Below are positions 1-7,946 of a stretch of DNA of 64,000 nucleotides, piece after piece. The notes under the pieces were generated by a model that saw only the letters and a list, made by a program, of their open reading frames with translations, was not told the origin of the DNA and searched no databases. Where the stretch lies: the NCBI RefSeq assembly GCF_003206045.1, contig NZ_PZJM01000004.1, positions 283,272 to 347,271 on the forward strand, in the 5' to 3' direction. The stretch comes from Salinicola lusitanus. Lineage in GTDB: Bacteria > Pseudomonadota > Gammaproteobacteria > Pseudomonadales > Halomonadaceae. The position numbers and the translations under genes were made by a program. Each line of letters begins with the position of its first letter. Within the stretch, counting starts at the first letter, position 1.

Positions 1-638
1 GGATGGCGCTGCATGGTGGCGATGAGCTCGGCGAGCGTGGTCGGCGTGAGATAGCCAGTCTGGTCCTCGCCGGCCACGGTCGGGGAGAGATCGCGAACCA
101 CCTGCTCGAAGGCGGGGTCCTCCGCCCAGGGGGGGCGAGTGTCGGTGCGTTCACCCATGCTACGGGCGGCGTCGCGTATCGGACGGTAGCCCGTGCAGCG
201 GCACAGATTGCCGCCGAGTACCGCTTCCAGGCGGTGGTCGTCCAGTTCTTGCCGGGGGAGCGCTCGCTGCTGTTCGTGTAGCGCAAACAGCGACATCACG
301 ATGCCGGGGGTGCAGAACCCGCATTGACTGCCGTGGCATGCCACCATCGATGCCTGGGCCGGGTGCAGCGCATCGCCCCGAGCCAGACCCTCGACGGTCA
401 CCAGGTGGGCGCCCTGCAACTGATGAGCCGGGGTGATGCAGGCATTCAAGGTGTGATAGGCCATCGCCCCGTCGTCGTCGGGGCGGGCGATGGCGACAGT
501 GCACGCGCCGCAATCTCCGGAGGCGCAACCCTCCTTGGTGCCGTGCTGCGCGAGAGGACCCCGCAACAGCTCGAGTATGCTGGTGTCGGGCGCGGCGGCC
601 AGCCGCCGATGCTGGCCGTTGAGGAAGAATTCGATCAT
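1..638 (-). CDS. xdhA: Xanthine dehydrogenase small subunit, N-terminal part (cut by window edge)
   Basis: This is the iron-sulfur/FAD subunit of a molybdenum hydroxylase that oxidises hypoxanthine and xanthine in purine breakdown. About 212 residues are visible, starting MIEFFLNGQHRRL, and the frame runs off the left edge, so the FAD domain is largely missing. The plant-type [2Fe-2S] cluster cysteines are at 38, 43, 46 and 67 (motif EGCASGDCGACTV). The second [2Fe-2S] domain has Cys106, 109, 146 and 148 (CGFCTPG and LCRCTGYRPI). Both sets are complete. The start was chosen because the N-terminus aligns with the family and no longer reading is needed. It is divergent from the TetR-type gene at 911 and sits beside the molybdate uptake operon, which fits its need for molybdenum cofactor. 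An aldehyde oxidoreductase-type paralogue is the main alternative. Confidence 0.9.
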   Translation of the reverse strand, partial: MIEFFLNGQHRRLAAAPDTSILELLRGPLAQHGTKEGCASGDCGACTVAIARPDDDGAMAYHTLNACITPAHQLQGAHLVTVEGLARGDALHPAQASMVACHGSQCGFCTPGIVMSLFALHEQQRALPRQELDDHRLEAVLGGNLCRCTGYRPIRDAARSMGERTDTRPPWAEDPAFEQVVRDLSPTVAGEDQTGYLTPTTLAELIATMQRH

Positions 639-699
639 GGGGAGCCTGCCGTTGTCATTGTGCGGGCTGCCGTCTCCCGGCAACCTTGCAGGATAAATC

Positions 700-715
700 C
701 TGACCGATCGGTCAG
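700..715. promoter_or_regulatory. 16-bp perfect palindrome, RutR-like operator
   Basis: The sequence CTGACCGATCGGTCAG is a perfect inverted repeat in the gap between xdhA and the divergent TetR-type gene. The published E. coli RutR motif has the form TTGACCAnnTGGTCAA. The TGACC/GGTCA half-sites and their spacing agree with it. It lies 62 bp upstream of the xdhA start, where a repressor could cover its promoter. Confidence 0.65.
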
Positions 716-910
716 CTTCGTATAGCCTCTTCGATTCCGGCCGTGATGGCAAGTGCTCTCTACCGGTGCCGAAACGGGTTCACCGGCAGACAACCCTCAT
801 GATTCAGCATAGCATCGGCATCGGAAGCCACTGATAGGCGCGCCAGGGGCGTGGCAGCCTGGCACCGTAGCGGGCGCTTTCAGTCTGATTGATGGGTAAA
901 AGGAGTTCAG

Positions 911-1555
911 GTGGATAATCACGATCTTCCCGAAGCCACGGCCCGGGAACGTAACGAACAGCGGATTTTCGAGGCGGCGGAGAGCGTCTTCGCCCGACAC
1001 GGCTATCGGGGCGCCAGCATCCAGGCAATCGCCGCGGCTGCCGGGATCCCCAAGTCCAACGTCCTCTACTATGTCGGCAGCAAGCGCCGCCTCTATATCA
1101 CCCTGCTCGAGCGTACGATGTGGCGCTGGAATGCGATGCTGAGCGATATCAGCGTCGATGACGATCCGGCGGAGGTGCTGGAGGCGTTCATTCGCAGCAA
1201 GATGAGGCTGAGCCAGACCCATCCCAGAAGCTCGCGGCTTTTCGCCAACGAGATACTGCAGGGGGCACCATTTCTGAAGGAGTCGCTGTTCGGTGAGATG
1301 CGAAAGTGGGTGGAAGTCCGCGCCGAGGTCTTCCGCCACTGGGCGGAGCGCGGATTGATGGACCCGGTGGATCCCGTCTGGCTGATCTTTCTGATCTGGT
1401 CGGCGACCCAGCACTACGCCGACTTCGAGACCCAGATCGTGGGGATCACACATCGTGAAGCGCTCGACGAACGAGACTTTCAGTCGGCCGGCGATTTCCT
1501 CTGCCAGGTGATCATCAAGGGGTGTGGTGTCCGAAGGCGTGATGACGCGATTTAG
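911..1555 (+). CDS. TetR/AcrR-family transcriptional regulator, RutR-like
   Basis: A 214-residue one-domain repressor with the TetR helix-turn-helix at about residues 15-60 (IFEAAESVFARHGYRG, then GIPKSNVLYYVGSKRRLY) and a C-terminal ligand-binding helical domain of the YcdC/RutR type. It starts at GTG: an AGGAG Shine-Dalgarno ends five bases before it. RutR in E. coli senses uracil/thymine and controls pyrimidine and purine catabolism genes. Here the gene is divergent from xdhA and a RutR-like palindrome lies between them, so local control of xanthine dehydrogenase is the natural inference. The effector cannot be read from the sequence. Confidence 0.85.
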   Translation: MDNHDLPEATARERNEQRIFEAAESVFARHGYRGASIQAIAAAAGIPKSNVLYYVGSKRRLYITLLERTMWRWNAMLSDISVDDDPAEVLEAFIRSKMRLSQTHPRSSRLFANEILQGAPFLKESLFGEMRKWVEVRAEVFRHWAERGLMDPVDPVWLIFLIWSATQHYADFETQIVGITHREALDERDFQSAGDFLCQVIIKGCGVRRRDDAI

Positions 1556-1936
1556 GCCGATGAGGAACCGGGCTGGAAAGCGACACGTCGTCGAAGCGGG
1601 AGGGGCTGGGGGGAGATCGGCTGACCGTTTCGGCGTGCGACACGAGGACGGAAGCGAGTCCTTTCGCACTCAACTTCCTGTCGAGTCTCAACCTTGAGGG
1701 CCGGCAACGTCCTGTTGCTCTGCGGTCGATCCCTGGATGCTGTCCCTATCGCGTTCCGTGCATCTTCGCATCGTCCTTGAAGGGGCTTCCTTGCGGCAGC
1801 GGCATCCTGCCATGGGCAGTGTATATGAGACTCGATCGCCAAGGCGACGGGAAAATCGCTAAAAAGCGTTAAGCTACAAAGCGATACGCTTGGGCTGGGG
1901 GTTGCCGTGGCCTGCTCTCAAGTGATTGTTTCGCCG
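1556..1936. other. Gap of 381 bp without a convincing gene
   Basis: This lies between the 3' ends of the TetR gene and modC, which converge. Open frames in it have no recognisable domain and no ribosome-binding site. The part nearest modC (about 1850-1900) is AT-richer and contains short AGCG/CGCT inverted repeats that could end modABC transcription, but no clear intrinsic terminator is visible. Confidence 0.4.
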
Positions 1937-3067
1937 CTAGAATCGAGAGTCGAACGCGACGCTTCGAATCAGTGCGACCATCGGCTTGCCGACCACCAGT
2001 TGCATTTCGTCACAGGCCTGCCGGGTAAGTCGGGCGCGCAGCTGTTGGCGCCCAATCGTCAGGCGCACTTCATTGGCGCTGGGTTCCTGGGTCGAGGGTT
2101 CGATCGCATCGATCACCACCGCGAGCCCGTTGCGATAGCTGGTGCCCTCGGGCATGGCATGGGCGAGGGCAACGTCGCGCACGCCCACGCGCAGACGTAC
2201 CGGCGTTCCCGGTGGGTGTTCGAGCGCCGGGATGCGAAGCGTCTGTCCGTCGTCGAGGACGACCCGGGTCAAGGCGTAGGCGGGGTCGTGGTCGACCACC
2301 CGAGCACCCAGTCGCGTGGCGGCATCGAATCCACCCAGTCGCTCGGTGAGGTCGAGTCGCATCATCAGTGCGTCCAGCTGGCCGTGTGCCGTCAGCCGTC
2401 CCTGCTCGATCAGGGCGAGATGATCGGCGATCGCGGCGATCTCCGCCGTGTCGTGGCTGACGTACAGCACCGGCAGGTCGATCTCCCGGGTCAGGCGGAC
2501 GAGATAGTGCAGCAGTTCCCGCTTGCGCTCTCCATCGAGTCCGGTCAACGGTTCGTCCAGCAGCAGCAGGCGAGGTTGGGTCAGCAGCGCGCGGCCGATG
2601 GCGACCCGGCGCGCCTCTCCTCCCGAGAGGGTGCCGGGCAGGCGCTCGAGAAGATGGCCGATCCCCAGCAGTGCCACCAGGTCGTCGAATTGGGGACGCG
2701 CTGCCCTCGGCATGCCGTAGGTGAGGTTGCCGCGAACCCGGTAGTGGGGGAACAGCCGCGCTTCCTGAAAGACGACACCCAGATGGCGCTTGTGAGGCGG
2801 TACCTGGGTACGGCTGGCGACCTCGGTCAACAGCCGCTCGCCAAGCCGGACATGGCCGGCATCGGGACGATCGAGGCCGGCGACGAGTCGCAGCAGGCTG
2901 GTCTTGCCACTACCGGACTCGCCGAACAGCGCGGTCACGCCCCGGCCCGGCACCGTCAGTGCCACATCCAGGTCGAAGCTGCCCAGGCGCTTGCGCAGCC
3001 GACACTCCAGCGCACCGTCGGCGGCGGGAGGTGCGCCCGGGGTCGAGGGATGAATGTCTCCGCTCAT
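1937..3067 (-). CDS. modC: Molybdate ABC transporter ATP-binding protein ModC
   Basis: This is the ATPase that drives molybdate import with ModB on the inner face of the cytoplasmic membrane. The 376-residue protein has Walker A (GESGSGKT) at 49-56, the signature LSGGE, Walker B with LLLLDEPLTGLD, the H-loop VSHD, and a C-terminal Mop/TOBE domain of about 65 residues that binds molybdate and is diagnostic for ModC. The frame stays open well upstream into modB. The start MSGDIHPS was chosen because its ATG overlaps the modB stop by four bases (ATGA), the usual coupling in mod operons. It is last in modABC. Confidence 0.95.
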   Translation of the reverse strand: MSGDIHPSTPGAPPAADGALECRLRKRLGSFDLDVALTVPGRGVTALFGESGSGKTSLLRLVAGLDRPDAGHVRLGERLLTEVASRTQVPPHKRHLGVVFQEARLFPHYRVRGNLTYGMPRAARPQFDDLVALLGIGHLLERLPGTLSGGEARRVAIGRALLTQPRLLLLDEPLTGLDGERKRELLHYLVRLTREIDLPVLYVSHDTAEIAAIADHLALIEQGRLTAHGQLDALMMRLDLTERLGGFDAATRLGARVVDHDPAYALTRVVLDDGQTLRIPALEHPPGTPVRLRVGVRDVALAHAMPEGTSYRNGLAVVIDAIEPSTQEPSANEVRLTIGRQQLRARLTRQACDEMQLVVGKPMVALIRSVAFDSRF

Positions 3068-3774
3068 CGGTCGCGCTCCTCCAGGCGCTTTCTGGCGCGC
3101 CGTGCCAGCCACTCGGAGGCCATCAGCGACAGCATGGCGATGACGATCGACAGCACGCAGAGCCTGGCGGCGGCGGCTTCCCTGCCGGGCGTCTGGATCA
3201 GGGTATAGAGCGCCAGCGGGAGGGTGCGGGTCTCGCCCGGGATGTTGGACGCGAAGGTGATGGTGGCGCCGAATTCCGACAGCGCGCGGGCGAATGCCAG
3301 GACCGTGCCGGTCAGCAGGCCCGGCACCGCCAGGGGCAGGGTGATCGTGAACATGACGCGCCAGCGGTTGGCGCCGAGGGTGCCCGCGGCCGCCTCCAGC
3401 TTGGGGTCGACGGCCTCCAGCGAGAGCCTGACGGCGCGGACCAGCAGCGGGAATGCCATCACGCCGCCAGCAATGGCCGCGCCTTGCCAGGTGAACGGCA
3501 GCGACAGGCCGAAGCCCTGATAGAGCCACTGCCCCAGCCAGCCATGGCGTCCCAGCGACAGCAGCAGCAGGTAGCCCACCACCACGGGAGGGAGCACCAG
3601 CGGCAGGTGGAGCAGGCCGTCGAGCAGGGACTTGCCGCGAAAGTCGTGACGGGCGAGCAGCCACGCCACGGCGACGCCGGGAACCAGAATCCACCCCACG
3701 GCACTGCCGGCGATCTTCAGGCTGAGAGTGATCGCCTGCCACTCGGCGTCGGAGAGCGCTATCGCCTCGAACAT
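3064..3774 (-). CDS. modB: Molybdate ABC transporter permease ModB
   Basis: A 236-residue inner-membrane permease with about five transmembrane helices. The cytoplasmic EAA loop that docks ModC is clear (EAAAGTLGANRWRVMF, followed by TLPLAVPG). Length and order match ModB proteins. It starts eight bases after modA ends and its stop overlaps the modC start, so translation is probably coupled. Confidence 0.95.
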   Translation of the reverse strand: MFEAIALSDAEWQAITLSLKIAGSAVGWILVPGVAVAWLLARHDFRGKSLLDGLLHLPLVLPPVVVGYLLLLSLGRHGWLGQWLYQGFGLSLPFTWQGAAIAGGVMAFPLLVRAVRLSLEAVDPKLEAAAGTLGANRWRVMFTITLPLAVPGLLTGTVLAFARALSEFGATITFASNIPGETRTLPLALYTLIQTPGREAAAARLCVLSIVIAMLSLMASEWLARRARKRLEERDR

Positions 3775-3781
3775 CCGCGCC

Positions 3782-4573
3782 TCAGTCGGATTCGACCGGC
3801 GTGAAGCCGAAGCGAGCGAAAATCGCCAGGGCGTCGTCGCCCGTCAGCCAGCGCCGGAACGCCTCGGTGGCCTCGTCCGGCGTCGGGTTGACCACGGCGA
3901 GCGGGTAGGTGATCGGGTCGTGGCTGTCGTCGGGGAACACGCCGATCTGCTTGACCCGATCGCTCGCCTCGGCGTCGGTCTGGTAGACGATGCCGAGCGG
4001 TGCCTCGTTGCGCTCCACCAGCGCCATGGCGGCGCGGACGTTGTCGCCACTGGCCAGCCGCGACTGCAGCGCGTCCCATTCGCCGATCGACTGCAGCGCC
4101 TGCCTGGCGTAGATGCCGGCCGGTACGTGGCTGGTCTCGCCGACCGACAGGCGCTGATCGTCGCCCAGCCGGGAGACGATCGTGGTTCCGTCGCCCGGGG
4201 TGAAAGCGGCAACGTCGCTGGTCGTCGGCGCGATCAGTACCAGTCGGTTCCTGAGCAGGTCGGTACGTGCCTCGACCGAGAGATCCTGGGTTTCCAGCCA
4301 GTCCATCCACTGCTCGTTGGCGGAGAGATAGATGTCGGCGGGAGCGCCGCTGGCGATCTGGCGCGCCAGTGTCGATGAGGAGGCGTAGACCGGGACGATA
4401 TCGACATCGTGGTCGGCTTCGTAGGCCTGGATCGCCGCATTCATCGCATCGGTCACCGAGGCGGCGGCATAGACCCGGACCGGGTCGGACGCGCCGTCGG
4501 CATGAGCGACGGCCGGCACGCAGAGCGCCAGCGCCAGCAGGACAGACGGAATTCGTCGGGCCGGGAGATTCAC
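3782..4573 (-). CDS. modA: Periplasmic molybdate-binding protein ModA
   Basis: A 263-residue solute-binding protein. Residues 1-26 form a Sec signal peptide (positively charged LPARR, a hydrophobic core, cleavage near AHA-D). The mature part is a type II periplasmic-binding fold with the ModA/WtpA hallmarks VYAAASVTDAMNA near the start of the mature chain and ASGAPADIYLSANEQWMD. It would capture molybdate, and possibly tungstate, and deliver it to ModB. It is the first gene of modABC, and a ModE-type site lies 9-32 bp upstream of its start codon. Confidence 0.95.
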   Translation of the reverse strand: MNLPARRIPSVLLALALCVPAVAHADGASDPVRVYAAASVTDAMNAAIQAYEADHDVDIVPVYASSSTLARQIASGAPADIYLSANEQWMDWLETQDLSVEARTDLLRNRLVLIAPTTSDVAAFTPGDGTTIVSRLGDDQRLSVGETSHVPAGIYARQALQSIGEWDALQSRLASGDNVRAAMALVERNEAPLGIVYQTDAEASDRVKQIGVFPDDSHDPITYPLAVVNPTPDEATEAFRRWLTGDDALAIFARFGFTPVESD

Positions 4574-4581
4574 GGGCTTCT

Positions 4582-4605
4582 CGCTATGTATGAATGGAAA
4601 TAACG
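4582..4605 (-). promoter_or_regulatory. ModE-type operator upstream of modA
   Basis: On the plus strand the site reads CGCTATGTA, six bases, GAAATAACG. This matches the 24-bp ModE box of the form CG(T/C)TATATA-N6-TATATAACG with exact spacing. It lies between modE and modA. A TATAGT that could be a -10 element is on the minus strand at 4613-4618, so a repressor bound here would sit across the modABC transcription start. Confidence 0.7.
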
Positions 4606-4665
4606 GGAAGTCACTATAGCTGCCGGTAACGCGGTGGTCGAGAGGGAATCGGGCGGAGCCGTGGA

Positions 4666-5058
4666 TCAGTCGGCGTCGGCCGCCGCTTCGGCATCGGGGG
4701 TGCCAGTCGACGCGAGACGGTTCAGCAGCGTCTTTCCATGGGGGCTGTCAACGAGATCGGCCATCAGCCGGCGATAGTCGTCGACCAGGGCGCGCCCCTC
4801 TACCGTCAGGGTGGCACCGCCACGCCGAGTACCGCCGGTGACGGTGTCGATCACCGGGGCGGCGAGATGTCGGTTCATGGTGTCGAGAAGTTGCCACGCC
4901 TTCTTGTAGCTCAGGCCCATCTCGCGACAGGCCGCGGCGATCGAGCCGTGCCGCTCGATCGCCTCCAGCAGCTCGATCTTGCCCGGTCCGACAACGATCT
5001 CCCGGTCGGCAACCAGGCGAAGCTGAAAGCGTGGCGAGGGGTGGTGGGTTCGGGTCAT
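4666..5058 (-). CDS. modE: ModE-like regulator, DNA-binding domain only
   Basis: The 130-residue protein matches the N-terminal winged helix-turn-helix of ModE (KIELLEAIERHGSIAAACRE, then MGLSYKKAWQLLDTMNR, then GGTRRGGATLT). E. coli ModE is 262 residues and carries two C-terminal Mop domains that bind molybdate. These are absent here, so how it senses molybdenum is not evident. The frame could start at 5154, but that would read into the neighbouring PepSY gene with an unrelated leader; MTRTHHPS is preferred. It lies directly upstream of modABC in the same direction and a ModE box follows it. Confidence 0.85.
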   Translation of the reverse strand: MTRTHHPSPRFQLRLVADREIVVGPGKIELLEAIERHGSIAAACREMGLSYKKAWQLLDTMNRHLAAPVIDTVTGGTRRGGATLTVEGRALVDDYRRLMADLVDSPHGKTLLNRLASTGTPDAEAAADAD

Positions 5059-5119
5059 GGCGGCATCGTGGCGGTGGCGAGCCCCTGTTGTAACACAGGC
5101 GCTCGCCACGGGCCCAGGA

Positions 5120-6499
5120 TCAGGCCGTCTGTGCCAGCTGCTGGCGGACCCCAACCCGCCAGCGCAGGTAGTCCACGGCGACGAACAGCAGCAGGCTGGC
5201 GCCCATCACCGGCAGGGCGTAGCCGAAGGCGGCCGCAACGAGGAGGGCGACCAGTCGCGAGCGCCCGTCCATGAGCCGGAAAATGGCGGTCAAGGTCTGC
5301 GGTTCCCGGGAAGCGGCGGCCCGCCGCCGCCACCACATCGCGTAGCCCCAGCAGATCAGGGTGGCGAGGCACGAGGCGAACGCGATCAGCGCCAACTGGT
5401 TGGGCAGTCCAAACAGCACGCCCATGTGCAGGTCGATGCCCCAGCGGGTGAGCTTGGCCGCCAGCGGGAAGGTGGTGAAATCGGTGCGGTCGAGTACCGC
5501 AAAGCTGTGCGGGTCCAGCGCCACCTGGTCGACCTCGGTGGGCCACTCGCGACCGATCTCGCGCACCTTCCAGGCACGATCCGGCGCCGATGGCGGTTGC
5601 AGCTCGATCTTGCCCGCCAGCAGGCCGGCGTGACGGGCTGCCGCCAGCGCTCGGTCGAAGTCGGCACCGGTCACCGGCGCCGCTCCCATATCCATCCCCC
5701 CCGCGCCGTGGTGGTGCTCGGCGTGGGGATCGGCGGCCGCGGTCTCCTGTCCCTGGAGCGCCGTGGAGACACTCGGCGTGCCCCAGCCCCAGGCGTGGCG
5801 CAGTTCGGCGATATTGCCGCCGGCCCACTTCGACCAGGTGAGACCGGTCGCCGAGAAGAATACCAGGCCGACCAGCGCTACCGCTCCAAGGGTGGCGTGA
5901 CGCTGGCGCAGGCGCTGCGGTCCCGCCGCCTGCCGGCGGATCCGACGGCGGCGCCACCACAGGAAGCCGCCGCCCAGCGCGGCGATCCAGAGCCAGGAGG
6001 CGGCCAGTTCGCTGTAGAGGCGGCCGGGTTCGCCCAGCAGCAGGCTGCGGTGGAGCTGATCGATGGTGGTGCGCAGCGGGAGCACGCCACTGGTGCCGTA
6101 GACCGGCAGGTCGCCGCGTACCGCCAGCGTCACCGGGTCGATGAACAGCGCGCGGTGCTGGAACTCCGCCACGCTGGGGTCGTCGAACATCACTCGCGTG
6201 GTCTGGCCCGGCGCCGGCGCCGGGCGCACCGCGACGGGGGCCGCGCTGATCCCCGCGGCGCTCCGGGCGGCGGCGATCTGGCGTGCCAGCGGCTGTGCTT
6301 CGCCCTCGCTCTGGGTGGTCAAGGCGTCATGGTAGAGCCAGCTCTCCAACTGGGGCGTCAGCGCATAGGCAATCCCCGATAGTGCGGCGACGAGCAGGAA
6401 AGGCCCGACGAACAGGCCGACGTAGAAGTGAAGACGAGTGATCAGTGCAACCCACAAGGGGCGCTGGCGGCGATCGGCCGCCGATGAAACGGTGTCCAT
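5120..6499 (-). CDS. PepSY-associated transmembrane protein (PiuB-like)
   Basis: A 459-residue inner-membrane protein of the PepSY_TM family, which includes iron-uptake-associated PiuB proteins and proteins linked to metal reduction. The first helix (LHFYVGLFVGPFLLVAALSG) is followed by a large periplasmic PepSY portion and three or more further helices. A His/Met-rich loop lies at about the middle (DPHAEHHHGAGGMDMGAAP), suggesting metal binding. The start MDTVSSAAD has a GGAG ribosome site eight bases upstream. The longer reading to 6595 has no such support. It is preceded in the same direction by the DUF2946 gene, a common pairing around copper or iron genes. Confidence 0.82.
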   Translation of the reverse strand: MDTVSSAADRRQRPLWVALITRLHFYVGLFVGPFLLVAALSGIAYALTPQLESWLYHDALTTQSEGEAQPLARQIAAARSAAGISAAPVAVRPAPAPGQTTRVMFDDPSVAEFQHRALFIDPVTLAVRGDLPVYGTSGVLPLRTTIDQLHRSLLLGEPGRLYSELAASWLWIAALGGGFLWWRRRRIRRQAAGPQRLRQRHATLGAVALVGLVFFSATGLTWSKWAGGNIAELRHAWGWGTPSVSTALQGQETAAADPHAEHHHGAGGMDMGAAPVTGADFDRALAAARHAGLLAGKIELQPPSAPDRAWKVREIGREWPTEVDQVALDPHSFAVLDRTDFTTFPLAAKLTRWGIDLHMGVLFGLPNQLALIAFASCLATLICWGYAMWWRRRAAASREPQTLTAIFRLMDGRSRLVALLVAAAFGYALPVMGASLLLFVAVDYLRWRVGVRQQLAQTA

Positions 6500-6562
6500 G
6501 GGGGAACTCCAGGCCTGGACTGGATGGCAGCGCCCGACGACGGTCGTCGGACGAGCGTGACA

Positions 6563-6585
6563 TGACCCCGATGCGCATCGGGTCA
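6563..6585. repeat. Inverted repeat between the DUF2946 and PepSY genes
   Basis: A hairpin TGACCCCGATG-CG-CATCGGGTCA with about ten base pairs and one bulged C. It is not followed by a T run on either strand, so it may stabilise or modulate the message between the two genes. Confidence 0.35.
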
Positions 6586-6613
6586 CGATGGGCACGCGGA
6601 GCGGGGAACAGGT

Positions 6614-7012
6614 TCAGGCCAGGGGCGGTGCACGAGAGGCGTAGCGGGGATAGACCGGCGTCGGCGACGGCGGGGCGATGACCTCCAGCGGATGTACGGC
6701 CGACGGTGGCGGCGTTACCGGCGGTGTGACACGCGGCGGCGCGATGCCGGGTGCGTGGAGAAACAGCTCGCAGTAACCGCAGGCGGCCAGGTGCCAGTGG
6801 TCGTCTGCGCTCATGCCCCGAGTGGACGATGGCATCCGATGATCGTCGACGGCCGCCGCGTGATGGGACGTGGCCATCGTCATGCCGCCGTGGGCCGGCA
6901 TCTCCATCAGGCGCTGCATCTGGCTGATCAACGGGCCCGTGAACGCCATCAGCATGGCGAACAGCGCGAGCGCGGTCAGCGGGCGGTAGCAGCGATGCCA
7001 GAAATGCGTCAT
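6614..7012 (-). CDS. DUF2946 family protein
   Basis: A 132-residue protein with an N-terminal membrane anchor or signal (LTALALFAMLMAFTGPL) and the family hallmark CGYCELFLHAP at about residue 80. The region before it is rich in His and Met (HGGMTMATSHHAAAVDDH), and the C-terminal 40 residues are proline-rich. The function is not established. DUF2946 genes often sit beside copper-related or TonB-type metal uptake genes, and here one precedes a PepSY membrane protein. A periplasmic metal-handling role is an inference. Confidence 0.75.
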   Translation of the reverse strand: MTHFWHRCYRPLTALALFAMLMAFTGPLISQMQRLMEMPAHGGMTMATSHHAAAVDDHRMPSSTRGMSADDHWHLAACGYCELFLHAPGIAPPRVTPPVTPPPSAVHPLEVIAPPSPTPVYPRYASRAPPLA

Positions 7013-7115
7013 ATCTCGTCCAGGACGCCGTCGTCAGAGGGGGACTCTACGCGCTGGCGGTCTGGCCGCCAATCTTGACCGCCCGGGTGTGTAATTATGC
7101 CGCACCCGGCGCGAG

Positions 7116-7820
7116 TCAGGGATGGACGAGCTGGACGTCGAGGCGATAACCGTGCTGGTAAATGCTCTGCAACTTGACGCCGTGGCGGCCGTCCAGTGCC
7201 AGCTTGCGCCGCAGTCGGCTGACATGGGTGTCTACCGTGCGGGTAGCGATGTCGCCTTTATGGCCCCATACGACTTCCAGCAGGTGGGCTCGTGAGAGCA
7301 GTTCGCCAGCGTGAGCGAACAACAGGCTGACCAAACGATATTCTCTTTCCGTCAGCGGGATCCATTCCCCGGCCAGCGACACCTGGCGCTGGCTGGCGTG
7401 GAGCTCGTAATCGCCGAGTCGATGGCGTTCACGGGGCTGGGGAGAATTGACGCGTCGCGCCAGCGCGTTGACCCTGGCGACCAGTTCCCGTGGGCGCAGC
7501 GGTTTGCCGAGGAAGTCATCCGCGCCCAGCGCCAGCGCCTTGACCACGGTCTCCTCCTCCTGGTTGGCCGTCACGAACAGGATCGGGCCCTGCCAGCCAT
7601 CGTGCTGTCGAAGCTGCGCCAGCACGTCCATGCCGCTGGCATCCGGCAGATACCAGTCGAGGATCATCATGTCGAAATGATGCTGCTTCAGTCCTCGGCG
7701 GAATTCGCTGGCGCGGGAAAACATCCGTGGCCGGTGGCCCGCGCCGTCGAGGCAGATTTCAATGAAAGCCTGCTGATCCGGATCGTCCTCCAGCACGCCG
7801 ATGTGCATGGATGTCGTCAT
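7116..7820 (-). CDS. OmpR-family response regulator
   Basis: A 234-residue two-component regulator. The receiver domain (about 5-120) has the acidic pair at 12-13, phospho-acceptor Asp55 (MMILDWYLPD) and the conserved Lys in FLGKPLRP. The winged-helix DNA-binding domain (about 140-232) has TEREYRLVSLLF and RTVDTHVSRLRRKL. The start MTTSMHIG has GAGGAA upstream; the longer frame to 7889 lacks one. It is divergent from the SUOX-like/hybrid kinase pair, which probably supplies its phosphoryl group through the kinase's HPt domain. Confidence 0.9.
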   Translation of the reverse strand: MTTSMHIGVLEDDPDQQAFIEICLDGAGHRPRMFSRASEFRRGLKQHHFDMMILDWYLPDASGMDVLAQLRQHDGWQGPILFVTANQEEETVVKALALGADDFLGKPLRPRELVARVNALARRVNSPQPRERHRLGDYELHASQRQVSLAGEWIPLTEREYRLVSLLFAHAGELLSRAHLLEVVWGHKGDIATRTVDTHVSRLRRKLALDGRHGVKLQSIYQHGYRLDVQLVHP

Positions 7821-7873
7821 GAAGTTCCTCGACCGTCGAATGGTGATTCGCCGCTTGGACCAGTCTGCCTCAG

Positions 7874-7890
7874 TGTCACAAAGGTTCACA
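7874..7890. promoter_or_regulatory. Direct repeat in the response regulator/kinase divergent promoter
   Basis: TGTCACA and GTTCACA are spaced exactly 10 bp apart, a pattern typical of OmpR-family tandem binding sites. They lie in the 126-bp gap between the two divergent transcripts. A TATAAT at 7913-7918 could be the -10 of the rightward promoter, though no good -35 is placed for it. Confidence 0.4.
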
Positions 7891-7946
7891 GTCTGGATCG
7901 AGAAACTCGAAATATAATCGACGAAAGTTCCGGGGGATCGGCTTAA

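Noticed and set aside
1552..1842. 96-codon minus-strand frame after the TetR gene
   Set aside because: No Shine-Dalgarno, no domain, Arg-rich composition typical of noncoding GC-rich DNA.
3068..3742. N-terminal extension of modC through modB
   Set aside because: The frame is open by chance; the extension reads modB DNA out of frame and the real start overlaps the modB stop.
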